A stretch of DNA of 64,000 nucleotides from Clarkia xantiana subsp. parviflora (Eukaryota; Streptophyta; Magnoliopsida; Myrtales; Onagraceae), in NCBI GenBank assembly GCA_036873135.1, contig JAPTYO010000023.1, forward strand, positions 4,723,834-4,787,833. Direction: 5' to 3'. Under the pieces are notes generated by a model. That model was not told where the DNA came from and made no database searches. It was given only the letters and a program-made list of their open reading frames with translations. Below, piece after piece: positions 20,976 through 34,050 of the stretch. Made by a program: the position numbers and the translations under genes. Each line of letters opens with the position of its first letter. Position 1 is the stretch's first letter.

Positions 20976-22222
20976 ATGGCTGCCAAAACCCTAAACCTCA
21001 ATGAGAAGATCCCGACAGAGGAAGAGATAGATAACCCTGTCCAGGACGCATCTGATTCATCCCCGACGGATCAGGCTCAGAACGACGTTACCGACACCGC
21101 GCCGCCGGCCAAGAACTCCGCTGACGCTGCGCTGAACAAGGAAGCAGGTGTTTCCGAAAGCACCGAGTCTCCAGTGCTTTCCCCGACAGAGAACGATGCT
21201 GTTCCTGCCAACGACGTAGATAAGAAGATGCGCCGCGCTGAACGGTTCGGTGTGCCTGTTCATTTGACAGAGGCTGAGAAGCGCAACTCCCGCGCCGAAA
21301 GGTTTGTGTTTTAGCTTTGTGTGTGGACATTCTAAGCTCTGACCCTTTGATATTTCTGCTGAGGAAGGGTTTGTTGGTTAATAATGTTAAACCCTAGCGG
21401 TAATTGAACTGCTTTTGATTTACTGACAAGCTTGCTTAATTGCTTGGAAGCCGGATTTCTGTACGACCAATTAGGAATTTCTGAGACTTCCGACTATTAG
21501 GGTTCACAGAAAGCAGAAAAGTACCAATATTGTGTACTGTGTTAGGTGTCCTTGATTGTAACCCATTATCAGTCTTGTATATGTTATGGTTTTGAAATTA
21601 TCCCCTCGCATTTGCATCTTAATACTTGCTTCTCATAATCGGACAATAATTTTACAGGTTTGGGACTGCCACTGGTTCAAACAAGTCAGAAGCTGTGAGT
21701 AAACCCGAGGATCTGAAGAGGAAAGCTAGGGCAGAGAGGTGTGTTTCTAAATGAGCACTTCTTAAAAGCCAGTCACTGTTGCCTGATTGCCGATAGCTTA
21801 TTCCATGCTCTATTACTTTTTGTTTAATCAGATTCAGTGTCTCTAAACCGTCTGTGGATACTACTGAGGAAGATGCAAAAAAGAAAGCTCGGCTAGCTCG
21901 ATTTGCACCGGCTTCAAAGACTGATCCAGAGGAGGATGATAAGAGGAAAGCAAGGGCACTCAGGTCTGTTTGATCACATAATTTCCTCAGAACTTCTTTT
22001 TTGGTAGTAGATAAAGCTTTTATTGATTTCTACCCGAAGGATGCCCTTTGAGCCAAGTTTAAGCTAAAAGCTATATGAGTAGGATACTGAGCATACAAAA
22101 AAAAAAAAAACACTGTTAGAAGCACACTTAACGTACTTTGTTACAGGTTCTCCAACCCACCCTTGAATGCTCTGTCCCAAGCGAACAAAGCTATTGCAGG
22201 GAAAGCCACAGAAGGATCCTGA
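20976..22222 (+). CDS. MOS11: MOS11/SARNP-like mRNA export factor, four exons
   Basis: Exons 20976-21301, 21658-21738, 21832-21963 and 22147-22222 give 204 residues with all phases matching. The first half is acidic and Ser/Pro-rich. The second half repeats a short basic motif: [39 protein letters not shown] and [11 protein letters not shown]. It ends [16 protein letters not shown]. This array of RARRF-type motifs is the signature of Arabidopsis MOS11 and human SARNP/CIP29, nuclear proteins that work with the UAP56-TREX machinery in mRNA export; MOS11 was found as a modifier of immune receptor SNC1. Exon borders fall inside the repeated R-F motif each time. A CT-rich 5' leader precedes the ATG. 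Confidence 0.9.
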
Positions 22223-23755
22223 GGAACGATTTCCGCCCTTCTCTATCTTTTTCCTGCACAGTAAGATTTTTTCAGACGTTTTTGACTACTTCTGCCCAAC
22301 TTTTCATGCAAGATATGATATTTACCTGCATCCATTTTCAGGTTCATTCCTACTACCTAGTTATTTAGCTATCAAACATCCAACAGTTGCGTCATGATAC
22401 ATGAAATCCCAGATGTAGAAGTTGAATTTTAGCCATGCCAGAAATACTTACAGCAAGTTTATGGAGTGGAAGAGCTTACGCACGAGGAAAGAGATGTCTT
22501 ACTCTAGCCAGTCCTTGTGAGATCTTGGAAATAAACAACTCCATGCATAGTAACTAGCAAGTACTTATTTTCTACAGTTTTTTTCTAAATTATAACAAAT
22601 AGCCCCAAATGAAAGCCTCAGCCTCAGCTCTTTTAATGCTTTTGTAAAAGCTTCAGGAAATACTAGGTCTTGTTTGGCCCAACAGCTCTGCATTAGTCTA
22701 TTTCACTCCAAATGGATATGTTTTGCAATATGTTTCCACGCCTTGGTTGAAAGAGTTAGCTGGAAATATGAATAATTAGAGTTGTTACCTAGCTAATGGT
22801 AAGGTTATAACTTATAAGCCTAATTCGCAGCATCTTGTTGAAGGATATTGGGATCAGGTAAATGATTTTATATGCTTATGTCAGTGCTGCATTCGTGTAC
22901 CTGCTGCTTAGGTAATTAAAACATGTTCTAGCATGGTAGCCACTGTGCAATATGCCAAGTAGTAATTAGTCATTTTGTTATTGCATTTCTTTTGTGTTTT
23001 TCTAGTGGTTGAATGCATAGAAAAATTGTCGTAATTGTGTCGTCTGCATGGTCTAGGTAGTTTCACCAAGGAATTAGTGGATAGAAGCACAATACTTTGG
23101 CCTTTGGCAAAATGTTGATGTTTTTTATGTTGCAAGTGAGTGAAATTGACTGATTGTAGAGCTGATGGTCAAATTTTAACATAAAAAGAGGCTGAGTTAC
23201 TTTCTGCTGGTGTTTTCTGGTTCCTGAGATAAAGCTATGCATGTGAGGGGTTCTCCACAGGTCTCACTTGGCGACTGCCACAGCCTCTCAGGTAGGATTT
23301 TGAGATTTTTTTGTGGTCGGGAAGACGGACACTGCTGGGCTGTTTATTATGGAAGTAGTATTGTTTTAATTGTGGATCGATTTGGAACTCTCTGGCTGGT
23401 TAGTTTGAGAACTGGGATAAGCATAGATACAATGAGCTCAACTTGTTGTATACTGTTTCTGGTTATGATCCTGTTGGATGTGTATATTTATTTGACAATA
23501 TGGTAACTACCTCTTTAGTTAATGTGATTCTGGTTCCAATTTGGGAGCTTGAGCCAAAGCTCTAGGCTGGATTCATGATCTGGTTCATTTTTTAAGTTCT
23601 TTATTTTTTGTTACAGACGGCTGTGCACAAGAAGCCTGCAGTAGATAGACTGCTTCTTCTATCTAGGGTTTTTTGTGGTTTTTTATCGTCTGCCGTGGAC
23701 CGGCTGTGTTATCATGAAAAGCAACAGTGAAAATAAATTGATATGCATATGCTTA
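22223..23755. other. 3' region of the MOS11-like gene and intergenic DNA
   Basis: Probably includes the MOS11 3' untranslated region near the stop. After that I see no supported gene. An 89-codon plus frame at 23237-23506 has no recognisable domain. Confidence 0.45.
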
Positions 23756-23756
23756 C

Positions 23757-25775
23757 TCAATATCTTGAATTTTTTTTTTTTTATCCAAACACCTAGTTTT
23801 TGTAATTCAAATACACATATAGCGATTGGTGAGTTTGTTTGATCAAAATAAATTGTAACTCAACTCTGAATAAAGCTACATCTGTAGTGCACTTCTCAGT
23901 AGTGTTACATGACCTAGTTTCAATGGGTTTAGGAGTAGATCATTAGCACTAATTATATCATTAAGCGCTACTCCAAGTTGATTGCGTGTGGAGATTTATT
24001 TATTGCTCAATTAGCTGACAATTGACACACGTTGCAAATTTATTGTTTTGCTCCATTAATTTCTTTAACTATCTAATTAATTACTTTTTTCATCATGCAA
24101 AAATTAGCTTTTTTTTATTAGGGTTAATAACCTATGAAAAATCTGAAGTTTGGCCCATATTAACCGCAGATGAGTGAAGTTTCAAATGTTGATATGAGTG
24201 GTCTGAAGCTTTAACTTCGTTGATATAAGGGGTCTTCGTTAATTTTTTCTAAAACTGACGGAAGTTGGTCACGTGCTTGGCATGTGACCGGAAATAAAAT
24301 TAAATTTCAAAATGCCCTTCTATCAAAGTGTGCCCCTCACATGCTTGAAATGAAAAGACGAAAATGCCTTTAAAGCCACCACGGCTCCGGCCACCGCCAC
24401 CCCAGCTCCGGCGACCACCACCCCGACTCCGGCCACCACCACCTCGACGACCACCACCTCGGCTCCGGCGACCACCACCCAACTCCGGCAATCGCCACTA
24501 GGCCCAAATCGGAGCCACAAAGCTCCAATTTGGAGCTAAGTGGCTTTGACCAGAGCTACAGAGCTCCGACCTGAGCTTTGTGGCTCCGATTTGGGCCCAA
24601 TCGGGGCCCGGGCTCCGATTTGAGCCTAATCGGAGCCGTGGTGGCGGTCGCCGGAGTTGGGTGGTGGTCGCCGGAGCCGAGGTGGTGGTCGTCGGAGTCG
24701 GGGTGGTGGTGGCCGGAGCCGGGTGGCAATGGCCGGAGCCGTGGTTGTTTTAATTTGACTTCAGGGGTAATTTTGTCATTTCACATTTCCTCAAATAAGA
24801 TATTAAATAAAACAAAATATTAAGAATGTCATTTTACACAATTCTGTTAAATTTAACCCTAAAAATGGATGGAAAACCTAAAATCAACAAAGTTGAAACT
24901 TCAGACCTTCTATATTAACAACTTTTGAAACTTCAGACCTCAACGGTTAACATGAACCAATATTCAGACATTTTATAGGTTATTACCCTTTTTATTAATA
25001 AAAACTTAGCCTTTTGAATTTCTCTTCATAAAACTAACTTTTTAACGGTCATTTTCATGCTTTTATTTTGAATGAAATGACATTGAGCCCTATAATTAAT
25101 AACTAATGAAACTTGGAAATTGGTGAAAACGTGTGTTATTAATTTGAGTTTGCAAAATTGAAAATGAGAAACTTTATGCTTCTTTTTGTTTTTTTGTCGA
25201 AAACGTGAAAGAAATTTAGTCGAAATGTTATGGTTAAAAATAAGAATTTTACTGACACAATCAAAACAGAACTTTACTTAAAAAATATAAAAAAATACAA
25301 AAAATCAATAAAAAAAATTAAGTAGATGATGTAAAAAGTAACTAAAACTCTACTTAATTTTTATTGGTTTTGATTTAAAATGCTAAGTTTTTATTTAATA
25401 AAAAAGCCAAGTTTTTGCATGATGAATAAAATAATTAATTGAGCAATTAAAGAAACTAATGGAGTAAAACAATGAGCAATAAATGAATCTTCACACGCAA
25501 TTAATGAATAAAGAGAGGGGTACATAGCAATACTCCGAGTTGAGCTATGGCGTTAATGAGCTAATGATTGCTAAGTATCCGATTTACTCATAAATCCGTT
25601 TAAACAAGGTCATGTAGCACTATTAGGAAGTGTATCACGGACGTAGCGCTACTTAGAGTTGAGTTAATATTTTGGTCAAACAAACTCATCAATTTTTATA
25701 CGTGTATTTGAGTTGTAAAAAGTAAAAACTAAATAATTAGGTGAAAAAAATCAAATATCTTGAATAATTCTCACT
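23757..25775. repeat. Large foldback repeat with a nested MULE element
   Basis: Two arms of about 350 bp (about 23757-24110 and 25410-25775) are inverted, diverged copies. The left arm has TGAGTTTGTTTGATCAAAAT, AACTCAACTCTGA, TGTTACATGACC, TGCGTGTGGAGA and TTATTGCTCAATTA; the right arm carries the complement of each in reverse order. The space between holds AT-rich DNA and the MULE-like element at 24121-24988. No target duplication is clear at the outer ends and no gene is present, so its class is unknown. Confidence 0.7.
24121..24988. mobile_element. MULE-like non-autonomous element with GC-rich palindromic core
   Basis: Ends GGGTTAATAACCTATGAAAA and the inverted TTTTATAGGTTATTACCC. Perfect 9-bp target duplications TTTTTATTA at 24112-24120 and 24989-24997. 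The core (about 24370-24745) is an imperfect palindrome of CTCCGGCCACCACC-type repeats on the left and their complement GGTGGTGGCCGGAG on the right, joined by GAGCTCC-rich sequence. A CACGTG lies near 24270. No transposase. Gly/Arg- or Pro-rich frames through it are repeat artefacts. Confidence 0.88.
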
Positions 25776-25855
25776 TTTATCGTGAGAAGCAAATCCATAC
25801 ATAACATGTGACCCATTATTTTTTTTATAACATCATGTATATATTATAATTAATC

Positions 25856-25886
<31 letters not shown>

Positions 25887-26027
25887 CAACTATATAAATA
25901 GAAAGATTTGGCCCAATTAAATATAGTCTAAACAAATTGAGAATTAATTAGTTTAGGTATATTTTCTTTTTGTTAACTATAGAATGGTTATTATGGTAAA
26001 AAAAAAGCTATAGAATGGTATCATACA

Positions 26028-26099
<72 letters not shown>

Positions 26100-26500
26100 G
26101 TGTCCGGTTAAATTTAAATTTACCTATATTATTTTAAAAAATCGAACACTTGTTTTAAAATTTAAATTTACCTATGTATCCCTCACTCTATCGTGGTCAG
26201 ACCGTAATAAAAAAATATTGACCATGAAAATTAGTTTTTTTTTTGCCAAAGAGCGTGAAAATTAGTTCATCTCCTGAATTTGAACCGGTTAAAAATGAAA
26301 TACTGGAGTGGGAAAAAAAAAACACTATATTAGTGGCAAAATTAAAAACACTGCCATTTTTTTCCCATAACAAATTTGGCAAAAAAATCGTCAACTCGGC
26401 GGTAACGACTTTGAACTGTCACCACCAAATGAAGTATGAAACTCGACTATGAAAGTAGGAACTGAGTCTGAGAGAGTTCAGTTCACGACAGAGAAGGACG
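25776..26500. other. Intergenic with long AT microsatellites
   Basis: Contains (AT)n tracts at about 25859-25887 and 26033-26097 (roughly 65 bases) and otherwise AT-rich DNA. It leads into the likely 5' region of the TBC gene. Confidence 0.7.
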
Positions 26501-26502
26501 GA

Positions 26503-26655
26503 GATGGAGGCGGACGATCAGTTACGAGGGATAATCGCTTGGCTTGCGATCTCATCCACTCAAATACCTTCTCCGATTATGGCGGAGATGGCTTTCCATC
26601 TCCCTAAACTCTCATGTTCAGCAGGTACAGTTTTTGATTCTCTTCACCACAAGAT
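26503..26655 (+). other. Possible upstream exon or upstream ORF of the TBC gene
   Basis: From 26503 a short frame of 50 codons begins MEADDQLRGIIAW and stops at TAA. A possible donor follows TTCAGCAG at about 26623 (GTACAG). It could be a 5' untranslated exon or an upstream ORF of the Rab-GAP gene; the sequence alone does not decide. Confidence 0.35.
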
Positions 26656-27045
26656 GTAAACTTCCCTCTACGCCAGTAATCCTTTCATGTATTCCTGAGA
26701 TTCCTCCGATTTTTCAGACATTCTTTGAAACTGCAGTTGACGAATTCCGATCTCATTGCATCGTGTCTCTGGATCATCTGTTCATGCCAGAAAATATCAC
26801 ATTTTGCTCTAGTCTCTTAGCTTCTTCTTGGTGACCTAATCTCCAATCAATGTTCTTCATTTGGGTTTTGCGGAGCTGCTGTTCAATTGCAGCTGATTAA
26901 TTGATGATATTGCGAGGAATTCCTGTAATGTAGCGCTGAATTCGTTTTTGGCACTGCTTTTGATTTCTTATGGACTCTTGCGCTTCTACTTTTCTTTAAA
27001 ATTAAGTTAGAGCTATGGGCTGTGAAATTGGAATCCTTGTGAAGT

Positions 27046-30000
27046 ATGTTGTTGTCCTTGTTGAGTAGGCGCAGATTGGAGGTTGATTCCAGGTAAGCGT
27101 GGTTGATAAGTTAATAGGACCTCCTGATCCATGCCTATCATCTGGATTTCTTCATTTGGTATTTTATGTTGGATCAAACATGCGAGACTTTTTCCCATTG
27201 GTCGTGGATTGATTGATTACTTTCCTTTTTGTTTGTGTTCATATCATCAGAGATGCATATGGATTTGCTCTAAGGCCCCAACACTTGCAAACTTACCAAC
27301 AATATGCTGATCTCTACAAGGTCCGTGTGTGTCCTCGTAATTGTTTCACTGAATTATATCAAACAAAATGAAAATAAGGTGCTAGTCCTCCTCTAGAGCT
27401 TATTGAACTATATTTGGTAACAGGAAGAGGAAGGGGAAAGGTCAAATAAATGGAAGATTTTTCTTGAACAGCAAGCAAAGACAGCTGATCTGTGCAAACC
27501 TGAGAAGGAAGACAAAGAAACGTTGCATGTTGAAACGGAAGCTAGTGATCAGACATTGAGGGATTCCTCCGAGAAGGATGATGTGAACTCATCTGATTCT
27601 TGCTCCTTTGCGAACGAAGACAGAGCAGTATCACCTGTTGAAGTTAGCGAGAAAACATTAGAGACTGCTTCAGAGAGGTCTGGGGAAGTGGAATCAGTTG
27701 ATTCGTGCTCTGCCGAGGATGGGGATAAAAAGGTATTGCATGCTGAAAAGCTTGGGGAAACAGAATCAGCTCATGAGTGCTCTTCTGATACAGAAGATAC
27801 AAAGACATTGCATGTTGATGTTGGTAGCCATATATCCGGGAACACCGTAGAGAAGATCGGAGAAGGGGAGGTAGCTGATCTGCAGTCTTCAGAGAAGGAT
27901 GATAAAGAGATCGTGAAGGTTGTAATTAGTGAACAGATATTAGGGACTACTTCAGAAAGCGTTGGAGAAAGGGATGATGCAACTGTATCTACAAGGAATG
28001 GTTCATCGGGATGTAGCGTTGAAAAGGAAGTTCGGTCTGCAAAACACTTGAAGGTTGATAAGGTAAAAAAATGGGCTTCCATTAGACCAGTACTTGGTGC
28101 TATTGAGAATATGATGAGCTTTCGTGTTAAGAAATCAAAATATATGGAAGATGCCGCTCAAAGGATTTCAAGGACTGAAGAACCTCCGCCAGTTGAAGAC
28201 ACAAGACCACCAAGTGAAACCTTGGAAGAAGGGGAGCCTGAAGCTGATTTGGTACCAAGGAAGAAAAACAAATCTTCTCCGGAAGAACTCAGTAAAAGAG
28301 TACTAAAGGAACCACTTTTTCCTTGGAAAGACGAATTAGAATGCCTTGTTCAAGGAGGAGTCCCGAAGGATCTTAGGGGAGAGGTAGGACCACTTTGAAG
28401 GATGGACTCTTTTATGCCCTTAGCGTCCTGTTACTGCCGCCTTCAATAAATTATGCTGCAATAATACCTTTTCAGTTATGGCAAGCTTTTGTAGGTGTAA
28501 GAGCACGTAGGATGGAGAAATACTACCAGGCTTTGCTGGCGATGGACTTCGATTCTGAAAATGGACAGATGCTGGAAGAATCATCTGAAACAGCTAAGAA
28601 ATGGAAAAGGCAGATTGAGAAGGTCATTAGATGAACGTTCTTTGGACTTTATCATTCAATCCTTTCATTTGTAGGTCGTACTTACTTTTATTTGTAATAT
28701 AACTAGGATTTTCCTTGTGGCCGGTTTGTCTAATATCTCTGCAGGATTTACCACGTACATTTCCAGGTCATCCTGCTTTGGATGAGCATGGTAGGAATTC
28801 CTTGAGACGTGTACTAGTAGCATATGCACGGCATAACCCGTCTGTTGGATACTGTCAGGTAATTGCTGAGGGAATTTCCTGAGTTTCCGAGATTTCCCAA
28901 AGAAGAAAAGGTTCTCAAATGTAGTAAATATTCTGGCAACAAAAAATTATACTAAATATTCCTTATCAAACTTAGACCTAACAGTTTTCGCTTAATTTCA
29001 ATGTGCTGAATGAGTTATACTTTCAATAACAATCTATTACTAACATAGTCAATAAAAACACGCAGGCAATGAACTTCTTTGCTGGTCTGTTATTACTTCT
29101 TATGCCTGAGGAAAATGCCTTTTGGTATGTGCAAGACACTAGATCCTTTTAGTAGCGATTTTCATTTCCCCTTTTATGTAAACTGTATAATATTTAAATG
29201 AGTGCAGTATAAGCTCCTAATCTTCTTATCTGTTGGTTCTAGAACATGGGTTTGACTCTCTTCTGCAGTTTGAGAAATTTAGAAAAAATGGTAGTTTACT
29301 GTTTGCGGAAAGAAAACAGCTTCCCTTAAGCTGATCTGATCTATATATTTCAGGACTTTGATTGGCATTATTGATGACTATTTTGATGGCTACTATACAG
29401 AGGAAATGATAGAGTCTCAGGTATATTTCCTACTATATATACTTGCTGCAATATTTTTTCTAAGATATTACATTCAAAATTATAAGCACCCATATCAACC
29501 AAAACAGAAAAATTCCCTCTTTGCTAGATAATTATATAATATAGCAGTCGAAATTTTTTTGGATGCTCATGTAGCGACTTATTCCTGCAGGTGGACCAGC
29601 TCGTTTTTGAGGAGTTAGTGCGCGAAAGGTTACCAAGATTAGGTTGGTCTTAATACATGCCTCTAATCATGTTTGAGTTACTTCTTATTACTGTACTTAT
29701 TTTTGTGTATGCTTATTGTGCAGTTAATCATCTGGACTACTTGGGAGTTCAGGTAGCATGGATATCTGGACCATGGTTCCTCTCCATTTTCATCAATATG
29801 GTTCCTTGGGAAAGTGGTAAGATCCTATGGGCCGAAGGTTATTAAGTGGGAACTAGAACTTAGCACTCATAATCAGTTTCATATGGTCAGACTCCTTTAC
29901 GAAGTTGAATTTCTATTGGTTTTTGCATTAATGATGCTAGTTTCTCCTTGTCCAGTTCTTCGTATATGGGATGTGCTTTTGTTTCAAGGGAATCGTGTCA

Positions 30001-32540
30001 TGCTATTTCGAACAGCACTTGCTTTGCTTGAGATATATGGTATTGCAGTTCTTACGCAATTTGGTGACTTCATGATTGCACTAGCTTAATGAAATTGTTA
30101 AATTTTCTTGCAGGTCCTGCACTTGTCACGACTAAGGATGCGGGTGATGCAATTACTTTGCTGCAATCTCTTGCTGGATCAACATTTGATAGTAGCCAGC
30201 TTGTCCTAACTGCTTCTATGGGGTTTCTGGCTGTAACTGAAGATAGATTGCAAAAACTGAGAGACAAACATCGGCCCTCTATCCTAGATGTGATTGAGGA
30301 AAGGAGTAACAAAGGTCGAGTTTCGAAGGACTCTAAGGGGCTCGCGAAAAAACTGTATAGTTTCAAGCATGGTGTTGATGAAGGGCCAGAAAAGGTACTC
30401 AAAAGGGCAGACAGGTCACATTTGGAGTCTCCTTCCCTCAAATTGGACGATTTTCCAGCTGGGTTAGATGTTGAGGGAGAGATTGATTCTGTGCCTGATC
30501 TGCAAGAACAGGTATGTTTTTGCATCTCTAGATGCTATATATTTGTGCTCTCAGTTACACCAGATGCTTGGTGTCTCTCAAATTACCAATCATAAAAGTT
30601 TCTGGCAGGTGGTTTGGTTGAAGGTTGAATTGTGTAAGTTGCTTGAGGAGAAGAGATCTGCCATACTCAGGTTGGAACTTGTCTCCATTTCTGGATTTGC
30701 ATTGTGTGAGTGGCAATCACCAACTCTGCCGAAACTGAAAAACGTATCATAGTAAAAGCAAATTTGTTGGTGATTTCTAGCTTAGAAGGTAGATCTGAAT
30801 CTATGTTAATTAACACACTTTTAGAGCTGAAGAGCTGGAGACGGCACTTGAAGAAATGGTGAAACAAGATAATCGGCGTGAACTAACTGCAAGGGTATGC
30901 ATAATCTCTGAAATTGATGTCTCTATGTTTTCTTTAGTTGCAAACTGTAATACAAAAGTAAAATTTATTTCATTTTATAGAAAATAGTCATTAGTTAGTC
31001 GGACAAAAACGAGGATTCTTTGTGCTAAGAGTTGTTTGTATTCATATTGTGATGTTCTACAGGTAGAGCAGTTGGAACGAGAGGTTGCTCAGCTACGCAA
31101 AGCCCTTTCCTACAAAACAGAACACGAAGCTGCAACAATCGAGGTTTGAGTTCCCTTCCTTTCAGATGCATTGTAAGAGTATGCACAAGAAAAAAAAAAT
31201 CATCTTTACTGATCGATCAGTGAATGCTTTCTGTATTGTAGATCCTTATGCAGGCAGATCAGGAGCATAAGTCGACTGAAGATGCTCGTGCTCATTTAGA
31301 GAAAGATTCAGCTGCTCAAAGGCTTGCCATGCAGGCGCTTCAGGTTTGTTTGTAATATGCAATCTCGCGAAAATATAAGTACCAATCATCCTTTTACACT
31401 ATCAATCATACCTTTCGAGAATTTGGAGGAAGAACAAAATCTTCTATAGGAGGGATATGGATGGAAAAATAAATCCCTATTTCTCCCTTTTCAAATTGGA
31501 CAAATCAAAACCAGGGAAGACGATAATGAAACACCTTCCCGTTTATGTACAGGTGAAATACGACAAGGCAGTGGCCTCCCTTGATCAGATGGAAAAGAGA
31601 GCGGTTATGGCGGAAACAATGCTGGAGGCCACCGTGCAGTATGAATCTGGTCACTCTAAAGCACTGTCTTCTCCAAGGTAATATCAGTAACATGACTTCC
31701 TGAGATTCTTCCTGTTAAAAAAGACTGCATCTCTTTTCACACCGGCCTGTGCAAATACTGTCGAGGCTATAGAACAACTGATATCATACAGTTACAGCCT
31801 TTGTTAATGGAATCTTGTCATGGTCTACTACCACATCGGTTGTAAATACAACTAATGTGGTGTATATAAATTATAAGCCAAATGGGTCCCCCTCCCTAAT
31901 AGACTAGTTTATTGGGCTGGACTCTTCCATTTGGTTTGTAACAATTGGTATCAGAGCCAGACCTTGGAGTGGTGGCCTGAAAAAGCCAGCTGTGACCAAC
32001 GTGGCCGTGACCAACAAAGGCTTGTAGTGGTGGCTCACGGAGTGGTGGCCTGGAAAAGCCAGCCGTGACCAACGAGGACGTCGGTCTCTTTAAGGGGGAA
32101 AGATTGTCATGGTCTACTACCACATCGGTTGTAAATACAACTAATGTGGTGTATACAAGCCAAATGGGTCATCCCACCTAATAGACTAGTTTATTGGGCT
32201 GTGTTCCTCCATTTGGTTTGTAACAAATCTCAGGCGATTTAGAGCTTATTAACACAGTTGCTATTGTTGTTGTTGCGGTAGGGCGGTTCGTAATGTAAGT
32301 CCCACACCTGAAAGTCCTCCAAGGAGATCTCTTCTAACTAGGCCTTTTGGACTTGGTTGGCTAGATAGAAACAAGGTTACATTCCAATTCCATCTAATGT
32401 AGTCTTAACTGACTTTCTCTATTTCGCTCGATCTTTTCACAAACTATGAAATTATGCAATGGCAGGCGAAGGCAGGAAACACAGACGACTACCCGTCAAG
32501 TCCCTTGAAGAGAGAAAGCAGTGGCCATGGATTTTCTTAA
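27046..32540 (+). CDS. TBC-domain Rab GTPase-activating protein, 18 exons
   Basis: Exons: 27046-27092, 27251-27320, 27424-28383, 28476-28622, 28745-28858, 29066-29124, 29354-29420, 29591-29642, 29724-29816, 29956-30039, 30114-30511, 30609-30670, 30825-30894, 31063-31143, 31242-31343, 31553-31677, 32282-32375 and 32466-32540. All phases match, giving about 899 residues. The N terminus has DAYGFALRPQHLQTYQQYA, then a long acidic Ser-rich linker. The TBC domain begins at PLFPWKDELECLVQGGVPKD and carries the Arg finger (KDLPRTFPGHP) and the Gln finger (SVGYCQAMNFF), followed by NHLDYLGVQVAWISGPWFL and LRIWDVLLFQGNRVMLFR. The C-terminal third is coiled coil. Such proteins speed GTP hydrolysis by Rab GTPases in vesicle traffic; the partner Rab is unknown. 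The start ATG at 27046 is the least certain part. The intron after 31677 contains a TRIM element. Confidence 0.88.
31816..32225 (+). mobile_element. TRIM: miniature terminal-repeat retrotransposon
   Basis: Two short LTRs (31816-31943 and 32105-32225) begin TGTCATGGTC and end TTTGTAACA. The element is flanked by the 5-bp target duplication AATCT (31811-31815 and 32226-32230). Just inside the left LTR is TGGTATCAGAGCC (31946), the initiator-Met tRNA primer-binding site; a TTTAAGGGGGAAAGA polypurine tract (about 32090-32103) precedes the right LTR. The 160-base interior has a duplicated GTGGTGGCCTG-AAAAAGCCAGC motif and no coding capacity. It lies in an intron of the TBC gene, in the same orientation. 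Confidence 0.95.
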
Positions 32541-33019
32541 CCTCAAGGTCAGCTTCTCTTTCCACAATGCCTCAACTAGAGAAGGGGTTTAGTAAATCCT
32601 GGAAGACACAAGTAGTAAGTAATCTAGGTAGTAGAGTTGAATAGCCAGTTGTTTGCAGCCTTATACTAATTAAAATAACTCTTGTTTAGTATCGTTTGAT
32701 ACGATATATCGAGGAGGACAGACATTAATCATCAAATGAATTATATATATGATTTTGAATCATCTTCAACATTTTGAGGAGCTAACTTTTGTTTGATGAA
32801 GATCTCTACTACAGTGAGATCTTGAATATTTCTCTGAAAAATTGTTAATAAACACAACTTACGACTATTCTCACTTTATCCTTAACTTATGCACAAAATT
32901 TCGTGCAAGTAAATAAGATTATCTCCCCCTATTAACTTGTATTGTTTGTATCTTGTAATTTTTATTAATTCTTAATGTTCGTTTATTGTGAGAATTAACC
33001 CACGTTCCATAGTAATAAA

Positions 33020-33688
33020 GGTTAATAACCTAGGAGAGGTCTGAAGTTTGCCCCATGTTAACGGAAGAGGTTTGAAGTTTCAAATGTTGATTTGAGAGGT
33101 CTGAAGTTTCAACTTTGTTGATAACAACGGTCTCCGTCTGTTTTTACCGTTAATTGCGACGAAATTGGTCACGTGCTTGGCATGTGACCAGAAATAAAAT
33201 TAAATTCCAAAAATGCCCTTCTATCAAAGTGTGCCTCTCACATGCTTAAAGGAAAAGACAAAAATGCCCTTAAAGCCACCACGGCTCCGGCCACCGCCAC
33301 CCGACTCTGGCCACCACCACCTCGGCTCCGACGATCGGAGCCGTGTTGGTGGTCGGAGGTGGTCGCCGGAGTTCGGTGGTGGTCGTCGGAGCCGAGGTGG
33401 TGGTGGCCGGAGTAATTTGACTTTAGGGGTAATTTTGTCATTTCACATTTACTCAAATAAGATATTAAATAAAACAAAATATTAAAAGGGCAAGAATGTC
33501 ATTTCACACAATTCTGTTAAATTTAACCCTAAAAATGGACGGAAAACCTCAAATCAACAAAGTTCAATATTCAGACCTCTCAAATTAACATTTGAAACTT
33601 CAGACCTTTCCCGTTAACATGAGGCAAACTTCAGACCTTTCCCGTTAACATGAGGCAAACTTCAGACCTCTCCTAGGTTATTAACCCC
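33020..33688. mobile_element. MULE-like non-autonomous element with GC-rich palindromic core
   Basis: Ends GGTTAATAACCTAGGAGAGG and CCTAGGTTATTAACCCC. Perfect 9-bp target duplications AGTAATAAA at 33011-33019 and 33689-33697. The core, about 33275-33415, carries CTCCGGCCACCGCC repeats and their complement, like 24121-24988, of which it is a shorter close relative; they share GGTCACGTGCTTGGCATGTG. A 27-base unit ending TTCAGACCTTTCCCGTTAAC is duplicated near the right end. It sits between the convergent TBC and PRR7 genes. Confidence 0.88.
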
Positions 33689-33697
33689 AGTAATAAA

Positions 33698-34050
33698 CAT
33701 AATAAACATAACACAGAGTGAGGATGAAACATAAGAGGGACACAATACAACAAGACAGGAGTCTGTCATAACATCATAAGACAAGAACAAGTTTGTTTCT
33801 GGTCATTCAAACTATCTACAACCAAACACAATACATACATACACATCAACACCAACACTCTCAACATCGACACTCTTAACTAACACGAACAAATCTTCGA
33901 TGTCAAAAGCTTCCTGAAGACGGTCGACGATTAACACTGACGGATATATAGATAGATTAAATGTCATTTTAGTAACTCCCACGTAGTCGCAATTGATATA
34001 CTAGTTACAGTGGTAGTGTAACATATCCCATCCACGTGTCAGATACTTGT
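33698..34050. other. PRR7 3' flank
   Basis: AT-rich DNA that should include the PRR7 3' untranslated region. No other gene is seen. Confidence 0.5.

Noticed and set aside
24300..24823. Gly/Arg-rich protein frames
   Set aside because: They are translations of the GC-rich palindromic core of a MULE-like element.
30070..30525. 151-codon minus-strand frame
   Set aside because: It is complementary to exon 11 of the TBC gene, whose plus-strand splice sites and protein match are clear.
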